64,000 nucleotides of DNA from Paenibacillus sambharensis (GTDB lineage Bacteria > Bacillota > Bacilli > Paenibacillales > Paenibacillaceae). Positions 42,730-52,511 of the stretch are shown in pieces (positions within the stretch are counted from its first letter, which is position 1; every line of letters starts with the position of its first letter). A program made the position numbers and the translations under genes. The stretch lies in contig NZ_QKRB01000058.1 of NCBI RefSeq assembly GCF_003233845.1, positions 1 through 64,000 of the forward strand, read 5' to 3'. The notes under the pieces are model-generated. The model did no database searches. It was given only the letters and a program-made list of their open reading frames with translations, and was not told the DNA's origin.

Positions 42730-44391
42730 TTATGATCTCCCGAGAAGCTGCTTCAATTCACTGCGCTGCTTGCTGAGCCGTTTGAATTCCTCCTCCAGCT
42801 CCTGTTCCACTGCACCGCCCGTTCTCCCCTTGGAAGCGGGGACGGGCACGCTGAGCCTGCCCAGCACTTCAGTTAGCCGCGTCTCCACTCGCAGCAGCTC
42901 CTCTTCCATCAATGCCGTTCCTTCATCATGCCCTTGTGCCGCCGCCTGCGCCTGATGCTCCCGGTACTCCTGCAGCGTTCCATCGAAGCTGGTCACCTTC
43001 CTGTCCTCGATCTCCACGATCTGGTCCGCGACAGACTCTACAAACCGCCGGTCATGCGAGACGAACAGCACGGTTCCTTCATATTCCTTCAATAGAGATT
43101 CCAGCGCCTCAAGCGACGCAATATCAAGGAAATTAGTCGGTTCATCGGCGATGAGCATGTTCATATCACTGAGGAAAACCTTGGCGAATGCCGCCCTTAC
43201 CCGCTCACCCCCGCTCAGCACGCCTATCGGCTTGAAGACATCGTCCCCGCGGAACAGCAGCCTCGCCAGCACAAGACGGATAAGCTCAGGCGGATGCACG
43301 GCCGATGCGCTCACATTGTCGATGACCGAACGGGAAGGGTCCAGGATATCCAGGCTCTGGCTAAAATAACCCGGCTTTACGGCCGGGGGAATCCGGACAC
43401 CATCTGCACCCTCAAGCAGGGTGCGGAGCAGTGTCGTCTTGCCGCAGCCGTTCGGTCCGATCAGCGCGGCCTTGCGCCCGGCCAGCAGCCGGAACGACGC
43501 ATCCTGCCAGAGCAGCCTGCCGCCAGCATGAGCCGACAGCCGTTCCGCCGTCACAACCGCACGATTATGCAGCAGTGCCGCATTCGGGATATCCAGCTTG
43601 ATGCGCGGCAGCTCACGCGGCTTCTCTACCTTTTCCAGCTTGCTGATCCGCGTCTGCAGTGCCTTGATCGCCTGATGAACCCCCTTCTGGGTGGTTCCCT
43701 TCCGGTCCTTGAGCAGCTCCGATTCCTTCGTGCTCATCCGCTTGGGCGGCTTCAGCATGCTCCGGGCCTGCCCGGCCTTCAGCTGAACGGCCTGCTCAAG
43801 CTGTTTCCTCTTCTCGGTATAAGCCTCAAACTGCTGCTCCTGCCGCCTTCGCTCCTGTTCCCGCTGTGCCGCATAATCTGAATATCCGCCCTTATACACC
43901 TTGACCGTCCCTTCCTCCAGCGACCAGATGCGCGTGCACACCCGATCGAGAAAAGCGCGGTCATGCGATACCGTCACAATTGCACCAGGATAGCGGTTGA
44001 ACCGCTCCTCCAGCTGCACAATATGCGCCGTATCCAGGTGCATTGTCGGCTCATCGGCCAGCAGCAGCTCCGCATGGCTGGCGAACGCCCGGTCGATTGC
44101 CGCTGCTGTTTCCTCTCCCCCGCTTAGCTGATGTCCAGCCTGTTCGGCTGCCGGGTCCGCTGAACCATCCTTGAACTGCGGAATCAGCGCTGTCCCCGCG
44201 TGCGTGGTAACCGTCCCGCCATCCTGCTCCAGCAGCCCGGCAAGAATGTGAAGCAGCGTTGTTTTACCTGTTCCATTAGGCCCGACCACCCCGATCCGGT
44301 CTCCTGCCCCCACACGAAGATAGTCAATCCGGAATAAATGCCGGTCGCGTACTGACGCCTCCAGCTGATGAATTTCCATTAACGTATGCAT
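42730..44391 (-). CDS. ABC-F ATPase, Vga/Msr/Lsa-like ribosomal protection type
   Basis: This 553-residue soluble protein has two ATP-binding domains and no membrane segments. Walker A motifs are VGPNGTGKTTLLHIL and IGPNGCGKTTLLRTL; signature motifs are QLSGGEETAA and VLSGGERVRAAF; Walker B regions are LLLADEPTMHLD and MLIADEPTNFLD. The linker between them (about residues 180-260) is long, charged and coiled-coil-like. A C-terminal basic coiled coil follows. ABC-F proteins of this pattern dislodge antibiotics from the ribosome; the drug cannot be named from sequence. The ATG at 44391 has AAGGAGG twelve bases upstream, buried in a hairpin. Confidence 0.9.
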   Translation of the reverse strand: MHTLMEIHQLEASVRDRHLFRIDYLRVGAGDRIGVVGPNGTGKTTLLHILAGLLEQDGGTVTTHAGTALIPQFKDGSADPAAEQAGHQLSGGEETAAAIDRAFASHAELLLADEPTMHLDTAHIVQLEERFNRYPGAIVTVSHDRAFLDRVCTRIWSLEEGTVKVYKGGYSDYAAQREQERRRQEQQFEAYTEKRKQLEQAVQLKAGQARSMLKPPKRMSTKESELLKDRKGTTQKGVHQAIKALQTRISKLEKVEKPRELPRIKLDIPNAALLHNRAVVTAERLSAHAGGRLLWQDASFRLLAGRKAALIGPNGCGKTTLLRTLLEGADGVRIPPAVKPGYFSQSLDILDPSRSVIDNVSASAVHPPELIRLVLARLLFRGDDVFKPIGVLSGGERVRAAFAKVFLSDMNMLIADEPTNFLDIASLEALESLLKEYEGTVLFVSHDRRFVESVADQIVEIEDRKVTSFDGTLQEYREHQAQAAAQGHDEGTALMEEELLRVETRLTEVLGRLSVPVPASKGRTGGAVEQELEEEFKRLSKQRSELKQLLGRS

Positions 44392-44402
44392 ATAACCCAA
44401 AA

Positions 44403-44430
44403 ACCTCCTTATCCGCTCAGGACAGGAGGT
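44403..44430 (-). promoter_or_regulatory. Shine-Dalgarno-sequestering hairpin in the ABC-F gene leader
   Basis: On the minus strand ACCTCCT is followed by GTCC, a TGAGC loop, GGAT and then AGGAGGT. ACCTCCT pairs perfectly with AGGAGGT, which is the gene ribosome binding site. GTCC/GGAT extends the stem with one bulged A. The mRNA would therefore hide its own start signal, as in translation-attenuation leaders of resistance genes. I found no convincing leader peptide except very short frames further upstream. The rest of 44431-44858 shows no gene and no clear terminator. Confidence 0.65.
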
Positions 44431-44858
44431 GCGCCGCGATCACGATATGACCAAAGAAAAGCTGACAAAACAGAGAATGCCAGTGGGCACAATGGTGTCC
44501 AGGCAGACTGCTGCTGTGGCTCTTAGTCCGTCAAAAATGCGCGCACGTATCCCGTCCGAAAAAAATTGCAGTACATGGCCGTATTCGTTACAGCCTCTGC
44601 TAACCTTTTTGCATGACAACAGGATTTAGTAGCACATCGGACTAAAGGTCACCCTTTCCTTGTTTATTCGCCACCATCGTAACCGATTCTTCTGGAAAAA
44701 GCAAGGAGGCAAGTGCCCTGGCAATACCATAGAAGTGCCTATGCACAGATTCGACCGCAATATTTTACAACAACCCGCAAATCTTTACGGTAGTAAACAC
44801 CCGTCCCCTTCTTCTATGATAAGGATATACTAAGGTTCAGGAAGAAAGGATGATGTTG

Positions 44859-46154
44859 ATGCGTCACCATACATTTGCACCAACTCCGCCAATGGGCTGG
44901 AACAGCTGGGACTGCTACGGAGCGGCTGTGCGCGAGGAAGAAATCCGCGGCAACGCGGAGTATATGGCCAAGCACCTGAAGGATTACGGCTGGGAATATG
45001 TCGTCGTGGATATCCAGTGGTATGAGCCTGGAGCCGTCTCTTCCCAATACCGGCCGTTCGTGCCGCTCGAGATGGATGAGTTCTCCCGCCTGATGCCTGC
45101 CGTTAACCGTTTCCCGTCTGCAGCGGACGGCAAAGGCTTCAAGCCGCTGGCCGATTATGTACACAGCCTTGGCCTGAAATTCGGCATTCATATTATGCGC
45201 GGCATTCCGCGCCAGGCTGCCCATGCAGCCACTCCGATCCTTGGCACGTCGGCTACGGCGCGCGACATCGCGCACCCGAACTCCATCTGCCCGTGGAATA
45301 CAGACATGTATGGTGTGGATGCCTCGAAGGAAGGCGCGCAGGAATACTACGATTCGCTGTTCCAGCTGTATGCCGAGTGGGGCGTTGATTTCGTAAAGGT
45401 CGATGACATCGCAGCTTCCCGTCTGTACGATGCCCATCTCGATGAAATCGCTATGATCCGCAGGTCCATAGACAAGTGCGGACGCGACATGGTGCTCAGC
45501 CTGTCCCCAGGCCCTGCGCCGCTGGAGTATGAGCAACAATTTACAGAGGGAGCAAACATGTGGCGGATGACGGATGACTTCTGGGATCTGTGGCATCTGC
45601 TCTACGGCATGTTCGAACGCTGCGAGAAGTGGGCGCCATATGTGAAAGAAGGCTCCTGGCCGGACTGCGACATGCTCCCGCTCGGCCATCTCGGCATCCG
45701 CTCGGTCGATGGCGGCGGCGCGGACCGCTGGACCCGGTTCACGAAGGATGAGCAGGTGACGATGATGTCGCTCTGGTCGATCTTCCGCTCCCCGCTCATG
45801 TTCGGCGGCGAAATGAGGGATAACGACGACTGGACGCTGTCCCTGCTCACCAACGAGGAAGTGCTGCATCTGCACCGCACCGGCCGTGAAGCGCGCCAGC
45901 TGTACCGTGAAGGCGACCGCGTCGCCTGGGTATCCGGCAGCGAAGACGGCAGCACCTATGTGGCGCTATTCAACGCCGGCGACGAGCCTGCCGAGGTCAG
46001 CGTCACGCTGGAGCAGCTTGGCCTGAGCGGCACTGGCGTTAAGGCACGCGACCTGTGGCAGCGCGAGGATCTGGGCACAGTGGATGGTAAGCTGTCAAAG
46101 CAGCTCCAGCCGCATGCGTCTATGCTGGTGAAGCTGACATATAAGAGTACGTGA
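44859..46154 (+). CDS. Alpha-galactosidase, glycoside hydrolase family 27
   Basis: This enzyme of about 431 residues is expected to release terminal alpha-galactose from sugars such as melibiose or galactomannan. The GH27 opening TPPMGWNSWDCYG is present. The catalytic nucleophile lies in VDFVKVDDIA and the acid/base in MWRMTDDFWDLW. No signal peptide is seen, so it acts inside the cell. A C-terminal beta domain (VALFNAGDEPAEVSVTLEQL) follows. Three close start codons exist (44850, 44853, 44859); 44859 has the best spacing from AAGAAAGG. No transporter or regulator adjoins it. Confidence 0.94.
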   Translation: MRHHTFAPTPPMGWNSWDCYGAAVREEEIRGNAEYMAKHLKDYGWEYVVVDIQWYEPGAVSSQYRPFVPLEMDEFSRLMPAVNRFPSAADGKGFKPLADYVHSLGLKFGIHIMRGIPRQAAHAATPILGTSATARDIAHPNSICPWNTDMYGVDASKEGAQEYYDSLFQLYAEWGVDFVKVDDIAASRLYDAHLDEIAMIRRSIDKCGRDMVLSLSPGPAPLEYEQQFTEGANMWRMTDDFWDLWHLLYGMFERCEKWAPYVKEGSWPDCDMLPLGHLGIRSVDGGGADRWTRFTKDEQVTMMSLWSIFRSPLMFGGEMRDNDDWTLSLLTNEEVLHLHRTGREARQLYREGDRVAWVSGSEDGSTYVALFNAGDEPAEVSVTLEQLGLSGTGVKARDLWQREDLGTVDGKLSKQLQPHASMLVKLTYKST

Positions 46155-46710
46155 CATATAACGCGATGCTGGTGGACAGGCGGGGCAGTTTTTCATAAAA
46201 GCGGTCTTGCTATTGTCATAGAGTGTAGCACTTTTTACAATTCGTAAATTCGCTGCTATACGGCCTTGGCACACAAGAGCTTGGGCCGATTAGCTATGTT
46301 TAGATGAAACATAAGCAACTACGCCATGTTTTCTCGCTACAACTTCCATACGAAGGCCGGGTAGCACCTCCGCCACCAGCTCTTCTTTTTTATCAATTGC
46401 ACAACTTACTGTCATCCATTAGCTCTAAAGTATCTATAGTGCAGGAAGTGTTCAAGTGGTTGAGCCTACTACAAATAACAATTAGGATTCGGTGCTTCAC
46501 ATCGGTCTCAAGGCATTCTTGTAAATAAGCAGCGCAAAAATTATGTAGATTGTCACCACGTTCAGCTATGGACCTGTCAGACTAACAGCTTGGTCCCAGT
46601 CAACAGTGATTGAGTCCATATTATTTGCCTTATGGACTTCCTATGCCAGTCCGGTATCGTTCTCTTTGACCGGCTAGAGAAACAGCATAAGACAAAACGC
46701 AGAGATACCC
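46155..46710. other. AT-rich intergenic stretch without a supported gene
   Basis: Base composition drops in GC here and stays low through the next genes to about 48.2 kb. One frame at 46304-46528 on the plus strand lacks a ribosome binding site and any domain. No hairpin, repeat or promoter stands out. Confidence 0.35.
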
Positions 46711-47571
46711 TTATTCCTTTGCTTGTAAATATAAAGCTTCAATCACTTCCTCGATTGCATCATTCTGTATTTTCACCCATCTAGATTTCGCCTTTCGATA
46801 AACTAACATTGAACAGTTTGATTCACATCCGTTCTCCTTAGTCAAGACATAATCGTATCCATCATAATTGGTCTCGAAAAGGACAAGCTGCAACTCTTTA
46901 TTTGGATTAACAAACCAGCGTTGAATTATCGTATCTTGTCCTAACCCGAACCAATTGTAGGTGCCAATGGTTGTAAAATAACTAGTTTCCTTGGAATAAT
47001 TCCAATTCAAATAGGATGGGGAAATCAGAACTTGTTTTATGTTTGAATCATCCTGAATACGTGTCATGGTATACTGAAGACATAGTAACTTAAATAATAC
47101 AAACGTGCTTATAAAAATAATTGTCAAGCGTGAAAGTTTTGAAAGTCTAAATAGTAAAACAAAACACAGTACTAGAATACAAGTGAACCAAATAAATGGA
47201 TCTCCCCTGTGAATGAGGTCTAACTTGTATTCCTCTTGCGAAAATGGATACAATAATGCAATGCCGTTATGTGCATAATCTAATAAAAGATGCGATAACA
47301 AGAGAATCACTGCACTTGTAATCCACAAATATGAAAATGAAAATCCCCATTTCCAAGCTTTTAAAGGCAAGCCAAATATAACTCCAGCCAAAGGTAACAT
47401 TATCAAAGAATGTCCATATAAATCACCAAAATATTTAGTCAGGTCGGGAGAAACACCAATAATACTACCACTCAACATAATTTGTATATATTCTTTCCGT
47501 GTAGCTGACTTCTTAGCATAAAAAGCAGTCGAGGCAATCGCACCGACTGCAGCATGGGATAACAACTCCAT
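46711..47571 (-). CDS. YdjM-like membrane-bound metal-dependent hydrolase
   Basis: This 286-residue protein has an N-terminal YdjM-type region of about four helices. The likely metal ligands are His in MELLSHAAVGA, Asp in GVSPDLTKYFGD, His in LYGHSLIMLP and LSHLLLDYAHNG. The remainder is a further transmembrane segment and a soluble C-terminal domain. The role of the family is unclear. Codon use is AT-rich compared with flanking genes, suggesting recent acquisition. It lies 40 bases downstream of the broken solute-binding-protein gene on the same strand. Confidence 0.8.
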   Translation of the reverse strand: MELLSHAAVGAIASTAFYAKKSATRKEYIQIMLSGSIIGVSPDLTKYFGDLYGHSLIMLPLAGVIFGLPLKAWKWGFSFSYLWITSAVILLLSHLLLDYAHNGIALLYPFSQEEYKLDLIHRGDPFIWFTCILVLCFVLLFRLSKLSRLTIIFISTFVLFKLLCLQYTMTRIQDDSNIKQVLISPSYLNWNYSKETSYFTTIGTYNWFGLGQDTIIQRWFVNPNKELQLVLFETNYDGYDYVLTKENGCESNCSMLVYRKAKSRWVKIQNDAIEEVIEALYLQAKE

Positions 47572-47611
47572 ATATATTCAGTTTCTCCTGTTTTTTGATA
47601 TGTATTTACAC

Positions 47612-48230
47612 TCAATCATTTAATACAGTTTTAACCTTATCAATTAATTGATCTGCTTCTAATTCACCTCTTAAATATTCATTTAGATACGGCTCAGTCA
47701 AATAATTATATCTCGATAACTCTTCAAAGGTAAACACCGGTATATCCTGTTCTTTTACTTTTAGATCAGGATAGAAAGCTTCAAAACTAAAATCATATTG
47801 TTGATTTCGAATACTCTGTTGCTCAAAATTATAAGTACTAAACCATCCGAATGTTCCCGCGTCATAATGGTTGTTGTATTCTTTTATCATATAATCTATA
47901 AATAACCATGCGCTTTCTTTGTTGTTGCTTTTCTTTGAGATTGTAATCATATCCCCAGGAATGACATAAGAATAGTTGTCTCCAAAATGAGGAGCGCTTG
48001 TAATACCGTATTCAAACTTGAATTGATTCTCGTTATTTGCATACATGGCATCCAATTCATAAAGACCTACGAATGCCATTGCAACATCTCCATTGAAGAA
48101 ATCCTTAATAGAAGAGGTATTTAACTTTAAAGTTTCTGCTTCTTTCAAATAATCGATGAACGGGAACAAACGAGTCTTGCTTATAGTTACTAATCCATCT
48201 TCTTTTACATAGAAATATCTATCAGAAGGG
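47612..48230 (-). pseudogene. Extracellular solute-binding protein, C-terminal fragment only
   Basis: From about YPSDRYFYVKEDGLVTISKT onward the frame matches the C-terminal half of an ABC sugar-type solute-binding protein (DFFNGDVAMAFVGLYELDAM, YVIPGDMITISKKSNNKESA, WLFIDYMIKEYN). The signal peptide, lipobox and N-terminal lobe are absent. The open frame continues upstream only by running out of frame through the lectin gene. The junction is near 48230. It cannot work as a binding protein. It is AT-rich like the next gene downstream. Confidence 0.8.
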
Positions 48231-48554
48231 TATGATGTTGCCGCCATCGGCCGTCGACCAGCCGTGCACTTCCAGCGCTCTCCCGCTGTTCGCGTTAATA
48301 ATCTGATAATAACCATTGCCTACACTGACGAACCGCCACAGCTGGTTATCGCCGCCGAGGTCATTCCACTGCGACACATTCGCACCATTCTCATGGGCAA
48401 AATTGTGCACCTCCAGCGCCTGGCCGCTGTTCCGGTTAATGATCTTATACAATCCTTGATGCGTGGCTGAAGCTGCACTGGCCTTCTCCGCAACCGGTGT
48501 TGACGACATCATAAGAGCTGCAATGGCGAATAACGAAATAACTTTTTTGAACAT
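48222..48554 (-). pseudogene. Ricin-type lectin protein, truncated at a recombination junction
   Basis: ATG 48554, preceded by AAGGAGG, opens a signal peptide (MFKKVISLFAIAALMMSSTP, ending near KASA). Two RICIN repeats follow (YKIINRNSGQALEVHNFAHE; GGDNQLWRFVSVGNGYYQII; NSGRALEVHGWSTADGGNII). Secreted proteins with this fold bind carbohydrate. The third repeat is lost: after GGNII the frame ends at once with PF and a stop, exactly where solute-binding-protein sequence begins. A short two-repeat lectin might still be secreted. Confidence 0.8.
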
Positions 48555-48800
48555 GATTTCCTCCTTGGATTGAAATGATAAACGCTTACATTTCTGAGCT
48601 TGCGATTTGAACTTGCTGTATTGCCCCCCCTTCCTTCGCTTTCAGGCCATATTGTACCAAAACAAGCATCCATTATAAAGGCGAAAGAAAAAGGCCTCGT
48701 ACCACTCGGTAAAACAAACTGCCTCGAACTCTTGATCCGAAGCTCGGCACAGATCCCACAATTTGGTATAATAACCTTACATAAGAAAGGGGGCATCAGG

Positions 48801-49031
48801 ATGATTATTGAAATTATCGTGATCACGCTCATAGGCATCATACCGCTCTATGCCGTCTTAATATGGACCTACTTCAACCCGGAAGACAGTATTCTATTCG
48901 GTAACCGCTGGAAGTATAAAGAAGAACCTGAGCCGTCCGACCTGGCGGTCCGCTACGTTAAGGGTGCTTCTCTCTTTTCCCTGATTGCGCTGACTGTAAT
49001 CCTAGGCCTGTTCATTCTTGGGCACACGTAA
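48801..49031 (+). CDS. DUF6199-like small membrane protein
   Basis: This 76-residue protein has two hydrophobic helices (IIEIIVITLIGIIPLYAVLI and ASLFSLIALTVILGLFILG) and a central loop with GNRWKYKEEPEPSDLAVRY. The loop matches the W.K..EPSD pattern I associate with DUF6199. AAAGGGGG precedes ATG 48801 and a TATAAT hexamer lies at 48767-48772. Function is unknown. It is divergent from the truncated lectin gene and converges on the SgrR-like gene. Confidence 0.75.
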   Translation: MIIEIIVITLIGIIPLYAVLIWTYFNPEDSILFGNRWKYKEEPEPSDLAVRYVKGASLFSLIALTVILGLFILGHT

Positions 49032-49095
49032 TAGCGCTCCGGGAGCGAAGCAGTTGTTCCATCCCGGAACGCATTCATTTTCGGACAACATTACC

Positions 49096-50952
49096 CTAAC
49101 TGGATTGCTGTTCCCCCGCAGTCCCCTTCACCCATATATCCTTAAAATCAACCCAGCCCAGCGGATTGAATTTCACATCCTGCAGGGTCGGGTGGGACAA
49201 GGCGCTGACGCCCTGGCAGGTCAGATAGACCGCTGCGCAGGCTTCGCCCAGCCGGGATTCAACCCTCTTGAACTTTCGATTACGTTCCGCAGGGTCCGCC
49301 TCTGCCACCAGCTCCGCCGCCTGCACGTCCACGAGCGCCTGCAGTTCATCGCTCATTGCGCTGCGCAGGAAGCTGTTCGCAGACAGCAGATATTCGAACT
49401 GCCGCAGCAGTCCGCCCCGCAGCACCGCCTCAAACAGGATCAAGTCAGCCTCACTTCTGATCGCAGGGTCCATCATATCTCCCCAGGAGCGAATTTCCAC
49501 CTCCAGCCGGATGCCGATCTTCCCATAGGCCCGCTGCAGCCAGTACGCCGTCCGGGCATGCCGTTCATAGGCGTACAGCTTCAACACCCGCCCCGCTGCT
49601 ACGCCGTTGCCGGCATAGCCAGACTCCAGCAGCTTGGCTGCCGAAAGGCTGGGATCATACCACTTATCTCCATCACCTGCCTGAAGCTCCAGCATGAAGC
49701 CTGCCGCTGGTCCAGCGTGCGGATAGCCGAGCTCTTCCGTAAGCGCCTGCCGGTCTGTACCATGCACCAGAGCCTGCCGCAATGCAAGGCTGCCGAGTGC
49801 GCCGTCCTCCCGCCGCATATTCATGATAAGCACCGCACATCCCGTCAGAAACCGCTGCTTGAGACCGGACGCTTGCCGAAGCTGCTCGTTCGCCCCTTCA
49901 CCCGTCTGTACCAGCACGATGCCCGGATCGACCTGCAGAGCCAGCTCACTCTCCGACAATGGCACCCGGATGATCTCAATCCGGTCCATCAGACCGCGTT
50001 CCGCATAATACGAGGTGAATGCCTCCAGCACGATCATGCCGTCCGTCCGCTTCACCACGCGGTATGGGCCTGCCCCCGGCGGCAGCTCGCCACCCAAGCC
50101 GCCGGTCAGGTTTGAGCCTCCCGGTTCTCCGCTCCCTGCCGGGATAATTGCCGCTCCGGTATGGCTCATGAAGACGTCGAACATGTAATTGGCCTTACGC
50201 AGCACAACGGTTACGGAGTAGCGGGATTCTGCCTTTACCTCCTGCACATCCCGGCACAGCCAGCTGTGGCTGTAAGACCCTCCCCGCAGCAGCCTCATCA
50301 AGGTATAGACTACATCCTGAGAAGTCAGCTCCGCCCCATTGTGGAAGAGCACGCCCTTGCGCAGGTAGAACGTCCAGCAGGTGGCCTCTTCATTCTTGTC
50401 CCAGTGATGGGCAAGCCCCTTCTTCACCCGTCCAGCGTCACCGTCATAGTCAACCAGCGTCCGATGAATCTGTTTGATCAGGTGCACATCCAGCCCGTAG
50501 AAGGCATTAGCCGGATCCAGCGTGACGATGGGCCGGAATACCGGAAGCCGAAGCGTCTCCTTCAAGCCGTCATCTGAAGATTTGGCAGCCTCGTAACCGA
50601 AATACCGGGACAGCCATTCCATAAAATGCGCCCTTGCCCCCGCCCCGGCATGCTCTCGCAGCCAGACAAGCGCCTCCTGCACGCTCCCCTGCTTCACCAC
50701 AGCCTGGGCCGCCTCAACGGCCAGCTGATCCCTGTTCTTGTAAAAGGTCAGCTCCGACGCATGCCCGCGTCCGCGGCCCGAGACAATATGCAGCCACTGC
50801 TGCTTCTCCATCTTGGCCAAAATCAGCTTCGCATTCCGTGCTGTGCAGCAGAACGCCTGCGCGATCTCCTCCATCGTGACGCGCCGCTTCTGCCCGTCCT
50901 CCACATCCGGGAAAGCTTCCCGCAATCTGATATAATCCTCTGCCAAGCGCAT
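49096..50952 (-). CDS. SgrR-family regulator with solute-binding-protein domain
   Basis: This 618-residue protein has an N-terminal SgrR-type helix-turn-helix (MEEIAQAFCCTARNAKLILA, WLHIVSGRGRGHASELTFY). It is followed by an oligopeptide-type SBP_bac_5 domain (VHLIKQIHRTLVDYDGDA, TCWTFYLRKGVLFHNGAEL, TSQDVVYTLMRLL). No signal peptide is present, so the binding domain senses a cytoplasmic ligand. In Escherichia coli SgrR controls the sugar-phosphate stress response and the SetA efflux gene. Here an MFS gene lies divergently 130 bases away, echoing that pairing. The ligand is unknown. Confidence 0.9.
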   Translation of the reverse strand: MRLAEDYIRLREAFPDVEDGQKRRVTMEEIAQAFCCTARNAKLILAKMEKQQWLHIVSGRGRGHASELTFYKNRDQLAVEAAQAVVKQGSVQEALVWLREHAGAGARAHFMEWLSRYFGYEAAKSSDDGLKETLRLPVFRPIVTLDPANAFYGLDVHLIKQIHRTLVDYDGDAGRVKKGLAHHWDKNEEATCWTFYLRKGVLFHNGAELTSQDVVYTLMRLLRGGSYSHSWLCRDVQEVKAESRYSVTVVLRKANYMFDVFMSHTGAAIIPAGSGEPGGSNLTGGLGGELPPGAGPYRVVKRTDGMIVLEAFTSYYAERGLMDRIEIIRVPLSESELALQVDPGIVLVQTGEGANEQLRQASGLKQRFLTGCAVLIMNMRREDGALGSLALRQALVHGTDRQALTEELGYPHAGPAAGFMLELQAGDGDKWYDPSLSAAKLLESGYAGNGVAAGRVLKLYAYERHARTAYWLQRAYGKIGIRLEVEIRSWGDMMDPAIRSEADLILFEAVLRGGLLRQFEYLLSANSFLRSAMSDELQALVDVQAAELVAEADPAERNRKFKRVESRLGEACAAVYLTCQGVSALSHPTLQDVKFNPLGWVDFKDIWVKGTAGEQQSS

Positions 50953-51082
50953 CCGTCTTCTCCTGCCTCTGTGTTAAAAGTCGAAATAATAGCGAGCTGA
51001 TCTACCATTTTTACCTCGCCCTCCTGCCGGTAAGATAGCTTTACAGATAAGATGAGTAACTTGCAGGAAGGTTGAGGCCGAG

Positions 51083-52360
51083 GTGTCAACAGTCATTACC
51101 GAGAAAATAGAGGGTGCCGTCCCTCTTCAAACGAGCTCCCGCTCCATGCCGCGCTCCTTCACGATCCTGCTCAGCAGTATTGTGCTGCTCAGCGTGGGGC
51201 AGAAAATCTATGAGCTTGTGCTGCCGCTCATGATCTATGAGCTGACCCGCTCCGCGGTCGCCATGACGACGATGCGGACGGTCGAGCTGCTTCCAAATTT
51301 CCTGTTCGCGATCATCATCGGCGTGCTCGTGGACCGCGTCAACCAGAAGCGCTGGGCGCTCTGGATGGTCGGCGCTCAAGCGATACTGCTCACTGCGCTC
51401 GTATTTCTATTCAAGAATGCCGTATCCCAGCTAACGATGTACTATATTATCGGCTTTCTGCTGATGACTTTCAATTACGGATTTTTCAACGTCCAGGTGA
51501 GCCTCACCAAACGCACCGTGTCACCGGACAGACTGACACAGGCCAATGCGCGAATCAGCTTCGTCGAGACATTCGTGACTATCATGGGACCGGCCCTGTC
51601 GGGCGTGATTTTCCTCATATCGGACTTATCCGACGGCATCCTGATGACGGCCATTCTATTCATGGTCTGCACGCTGCTGCTTACGAGGCTCAGGCTGGAC
51701 TCTTCTGACCGGACTGACGCTGGCAGCGCCGGATCTCAAGCCATCCTGAAGAAGAACAGCTTCCTCCAGGACATCCGGGAAGGCTGGCAGGCCTTCGCCG
51801 GCAACCGGCTGCTCTTCATGATGACAATGTTCGTCATGCTGCTGAACTGCTCGGCCACGGTCGTCAACATCTCCATTGTGTTCTCCGCGAAGGATGATTA
51901 CGGCCTCTCCTCTTCGGCGCTGGCTTTGACGCTGTCAGCTTCCGGGCTGGGCGGCATCGTGGGCAGTATGCTGGTGAGCAGGCTGAGAACGAAATACGGG
52001 CTTGGTAAAATATATGCGCTTGGCAACCTCCTCTGCGGCATCTCCTACGCACTGCCTGCGGTTGGAACAGCCTTCGGCGTAATTCCGCTCGTGCTCTCAC
52101 TGTTCATGTTCGGGCTTGGCAGCACCGCACAGGCCGTCATGCTCTACGCCTTCCGCCAGGAGCAGACGCCGCCCCATCTGATGGGCCGTATTGCCGGGAT
52201 CACAGGCACGCTGTTCCGAGTCGGCATGCCCGTTGTCATGTACATCTCCGGCTTCATCATTGCGCAGCATGGAACGGCGATTATTTTCGTAACGGCCGGG
52301 GTCTGGAATGCGTGCTGCTTTCTCCTGCTGCTGCGGTCCAGACTCTGGCGGATCAGGTAG
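51083..52360 (+). CDS. MFS transporter divergent from the SgrR-like regulator
   Basis: This 425-residue protein has about 12 transmembrane helices and MFS loop features (IIIGVLVDRVNQKRWALWMV; RLRTKYGLGKIYALGNLL). It resembles the MFS_3 group of efflux proteins. The GTG at 51083 has a modest GAGG-type ribosome binding site. The divergent SgrR-like regulator suggests export of a sugar or sugar-like compound (compare SetA). The alternative is macrolide or other drug efflux. The transcript probably ends near the hairpin at about 52450-52480. Confidence 0.88.
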   Translation: MSTVITEKIEGAVPLQTSSRSMPRSFTILLSSIVLLSVGQKIYELVLPLMIYELTRSAVAMTTMRTVELLPNFLFAIIIGVLVDRVNQKRWALWMVGAQAILLTALVFLFKNAVSQLTMYYIIGFLLMTFNYGFFNVQVSLTKRTVSPDRLTQANARISFVETFVTIMGPALSGVIFLISDLSDGILMTAILFMVCTLLLTRLRLDSSDRTDAGSAGSQAILKKNSFLQDIREGWQAFAGNRLLFMMTMFVMLLNCSATVVNISIVFSAKDDYGLSSSALALTLSASGLGGIVGSMLVSRLRTKYGLGKIYALGNLLCGISYALPAVGTAFGVIPLVLSLFMFGLGSTAQAVMLYAFRQEQTPPHLMGRIAGITGTLFRVGMPVVMYISGFIIAQHGTAIIFVTAGVWNACCFLLLLRSRLWRIR

Positions 52361-52447
52361 GCTCTCGCAGGCCGCAGCCCTATAAGCAGGCGGGGTCCAG
52401 CATAAGCTAAATTGGCTGGCATATACCGGATTGCCCCCTTAACACCA

Positions 52448-52480
52448 CAAAAAAACCGCCTTCCCCTCAGGGCAGGCGGT
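52448..52480 (-). terminator. Terminator with strong T-run on the minus strand
   Basis: ACCGCCT and AGGCGGT form the stem with mostly paired inner bases. On the minus strand a run of seven Ts follows. It ends the small gene at 52512-52694 and could also act on the plus strand. Confidence 0.7.
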
Positions 52481-52511
52481 CTGTCACCGGATGCATGAAT
52501 ATCGTTTGGCA

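Noticed and set aside
44814-45875. Open frame of 353 codons antisense to the alpha-galactosidase gene
   Set aside because: The sense strand encodes a clear GH27 enzyme; the antisense frame is His/Arg-rich without domains and reflects codon bias.
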